The notes under the pieces: generated by a model
What the model saw: only the letters and a program-made list of their open reading frames with translations
Database searches by the model: none
What the model was told of the DNA's origin: nothing
Shown here: one piece after another, positions 12,613 through 13,271 of the stretch
How the letters are laid out: each line of letters starts with the position of its first letter
How positions within the stretch are numbered: the stretch's first letter is position 1
From: JAHWJX01 sp036386655
Lineage (GTDB): Bacteria; Pseudomonadota; Alphaproteobacteria; Caulobacterales; Caulobacteraceae
Length of the DNA: 13,271 nt
Assembly (NCBI GenBank): GCA_036386655.1
Contig: DASVVG010000030.1
Coordinates: forward strand, 1-13,271
Direction of reading: 5' to 3'
Translations under genes and position numbers: made by a program

Positions 12613-13271
12613 CCGATCTCGCACCTCGTCCCCTGCCCGGCTTCGCGACGGTGTTCCCCGAGCAGGTCCGCGTCGTCGGCCTCGCCGTGCGCCGCGAAGC
12701 CCTCCTGCTCGTGCTCGGCCTCTGCCTGCTCAGTGCGGTCGTGCTCGCCGACGCCGTCGACAGCGGGGGGCCGCTGCACGCGATGCCGGTGCCGTCGGTC
12801 GCGATGATCGCGCTCGGGGCGCTCGCCCCGTTCGCCGTTTGGAAGGGGGAGCGGGTGTTCGGGGGCGGCCACCTGTGGACCCTCCCCGTCGAGCGCCGCA
12901 TGCACGCGCTCACCAAGGTGCTCGCCGGCGGGCTCTGGCTGCTTCTCGCCGTCGCGGCGGTGCAGCTCTGGATCCTCGGCGTTACCCTGTCGACCGGCGG
13001 GGAGATCGTGGAGCACGAGACCCGGATGCTCGTCGGACCCGGCGGGACCGGCGATCCCACGCCGGTGGACTGGAACACCCAGCCCTGGCAGTGGGCCACG
13101 CCGTTCACCATCGCCGTCACCTGCTACCTGATCGGCAGCGCCTTCATGCTCGGCGTGAAGTACCCGCTGCGCTGGGGCACGGCCGCGGTGGCCGCCTTCG
13201 TCGCGCTGGGCGTGGTCTCCGAGCTGGAGATCCTCGGGGGGCTGCCGGAGCTCGTCTTCGAAACGGTCACT
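12609..13271 (+). CDS. ABC-2 type transporter permease (partial, cut by right edge)
   Basis: From GTG at 12609 the frame stays open for 221 codons to the end of the window with no stop. The N-terminus MTDLAPRPLPGFATVFPEQV is cytoplasmic, followed by AVRREALLLVLG leading into the membrane. Five hydrophobic segments can be seen at about residues 31-48, 61-78, 105-127, 163-184 and 190-207. Between the second and third lies HLWTLPVERRMHALTKV, a cytoplasmic loop in the LPV-x-RR style typical of ABC-2 permeases. A 35-residue polar loop separates segments three and four. The start overlaps the ATPase stop as GTGA. It should form the membrane channel of the exporter encoded with the upstream ATPase. 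The C-terminal part and any further operon genes lie outside the window. Confidence 0.85.
   Translation, partial: MTDLAPRPLPGFATVFPEQVRVVGLAVRREALLLVLGLCLLSAVVLADAVDSGGPLHAMPVPSVAMIALGALAPFAVWKGERVFGGGHLWTLPVERRMHALTKVLAGGLWLLLAVAAVQLWILGVTLSTGGEIVEHETRMLVGPGGTGDPTPVDWNTQPWQWATPFTIAVTCYLIGSAFMLGVKYPLRWGTAAVAAFVALGVVSELEILGGLPELVFETVT

Noticed and set aside
1..13271. RNA genes, CRISPR arrays, insertion sequences, phage genes, origins
   Set aside because: Reading both strands showed no tRNA-like cloverleaf, spaced repeat array, transposase or integrase motif, terminal inverted repeats, or origin boxes; coding density and composition are even throughout.

Overview
The window is GC-rich, apparently chromosomal DNA with dense gene packing. 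It looks like an alphaproteobacterium, probably near the Caulobacterales. The reasons are the GC bias, GTG and TTG starts, several TonB-dependent receptors with an Ala/Pro-rich linker after the signal peptide, a GAF-containing EI-Ntr (PtsP), and a RodZ-like gene directly upstream of ispG. This placement is by inference; no rRNA or other marker is present.

Layout. (1) Positions 1-2627, minus strand: a compact operon read right to left. It holds a RodZ-like membrane HTH protein, IspG (MEP isoprenoid pathway), a GFA-family zinc protein coupled to ispG by a 1-base gap, and the first 15 codons of an exported protein cut by the left edge. (2) Positions 2741-5005, minus strand: ptsP, the first enzyme of the nitrogen phosphotransferase system. 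(3) Positions 5115-6377, plus strand: lysA, diaminopimelate decarboxylase, divergent from ptsP across 109 bases. (4) Positions 6481-11035: two paralogous TonB-dependent receptor genes in tail-to-tail orientation, separated by 52 bases that hold a perfect 11-bp hairpin. (5) Positions 11036-11266: a divergent control region rich in inverted repeats. (6) Position 11267 to the right edge, plus strand: a YtrA-type GntR repressor, an ABC transporter ATPase and an ABC-2 type permease that runs off the window. The three genes are linked by ATGA and GTGA overlaps.

How the parts fit. The left half is housekeeping: cell shape, isoprenoid precursors, nitrogen/PEP signalling, and lysine plus peptidoglycan precursor supply. 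The right half is envelope transport: two receptors for unknown ligands, and a self-regulated ABC exporter cassette of the kind often tied to envelope stress or antimicrobial response. The clearest regulatory signal is a 9+4+9 inverted repeat (8 of 9 pairs) at 11226-11247, at the predicted start of the GntR-ABC operon; it is most simply read as the autoregulatory operator.

I found no RNA genes, CRISPR arrays, insertion sequences or phage genes, and nothing that clearly forms a wholly new system. The most notable items are the operator region, the inverted receptor pair and the intercistronic hairpins.
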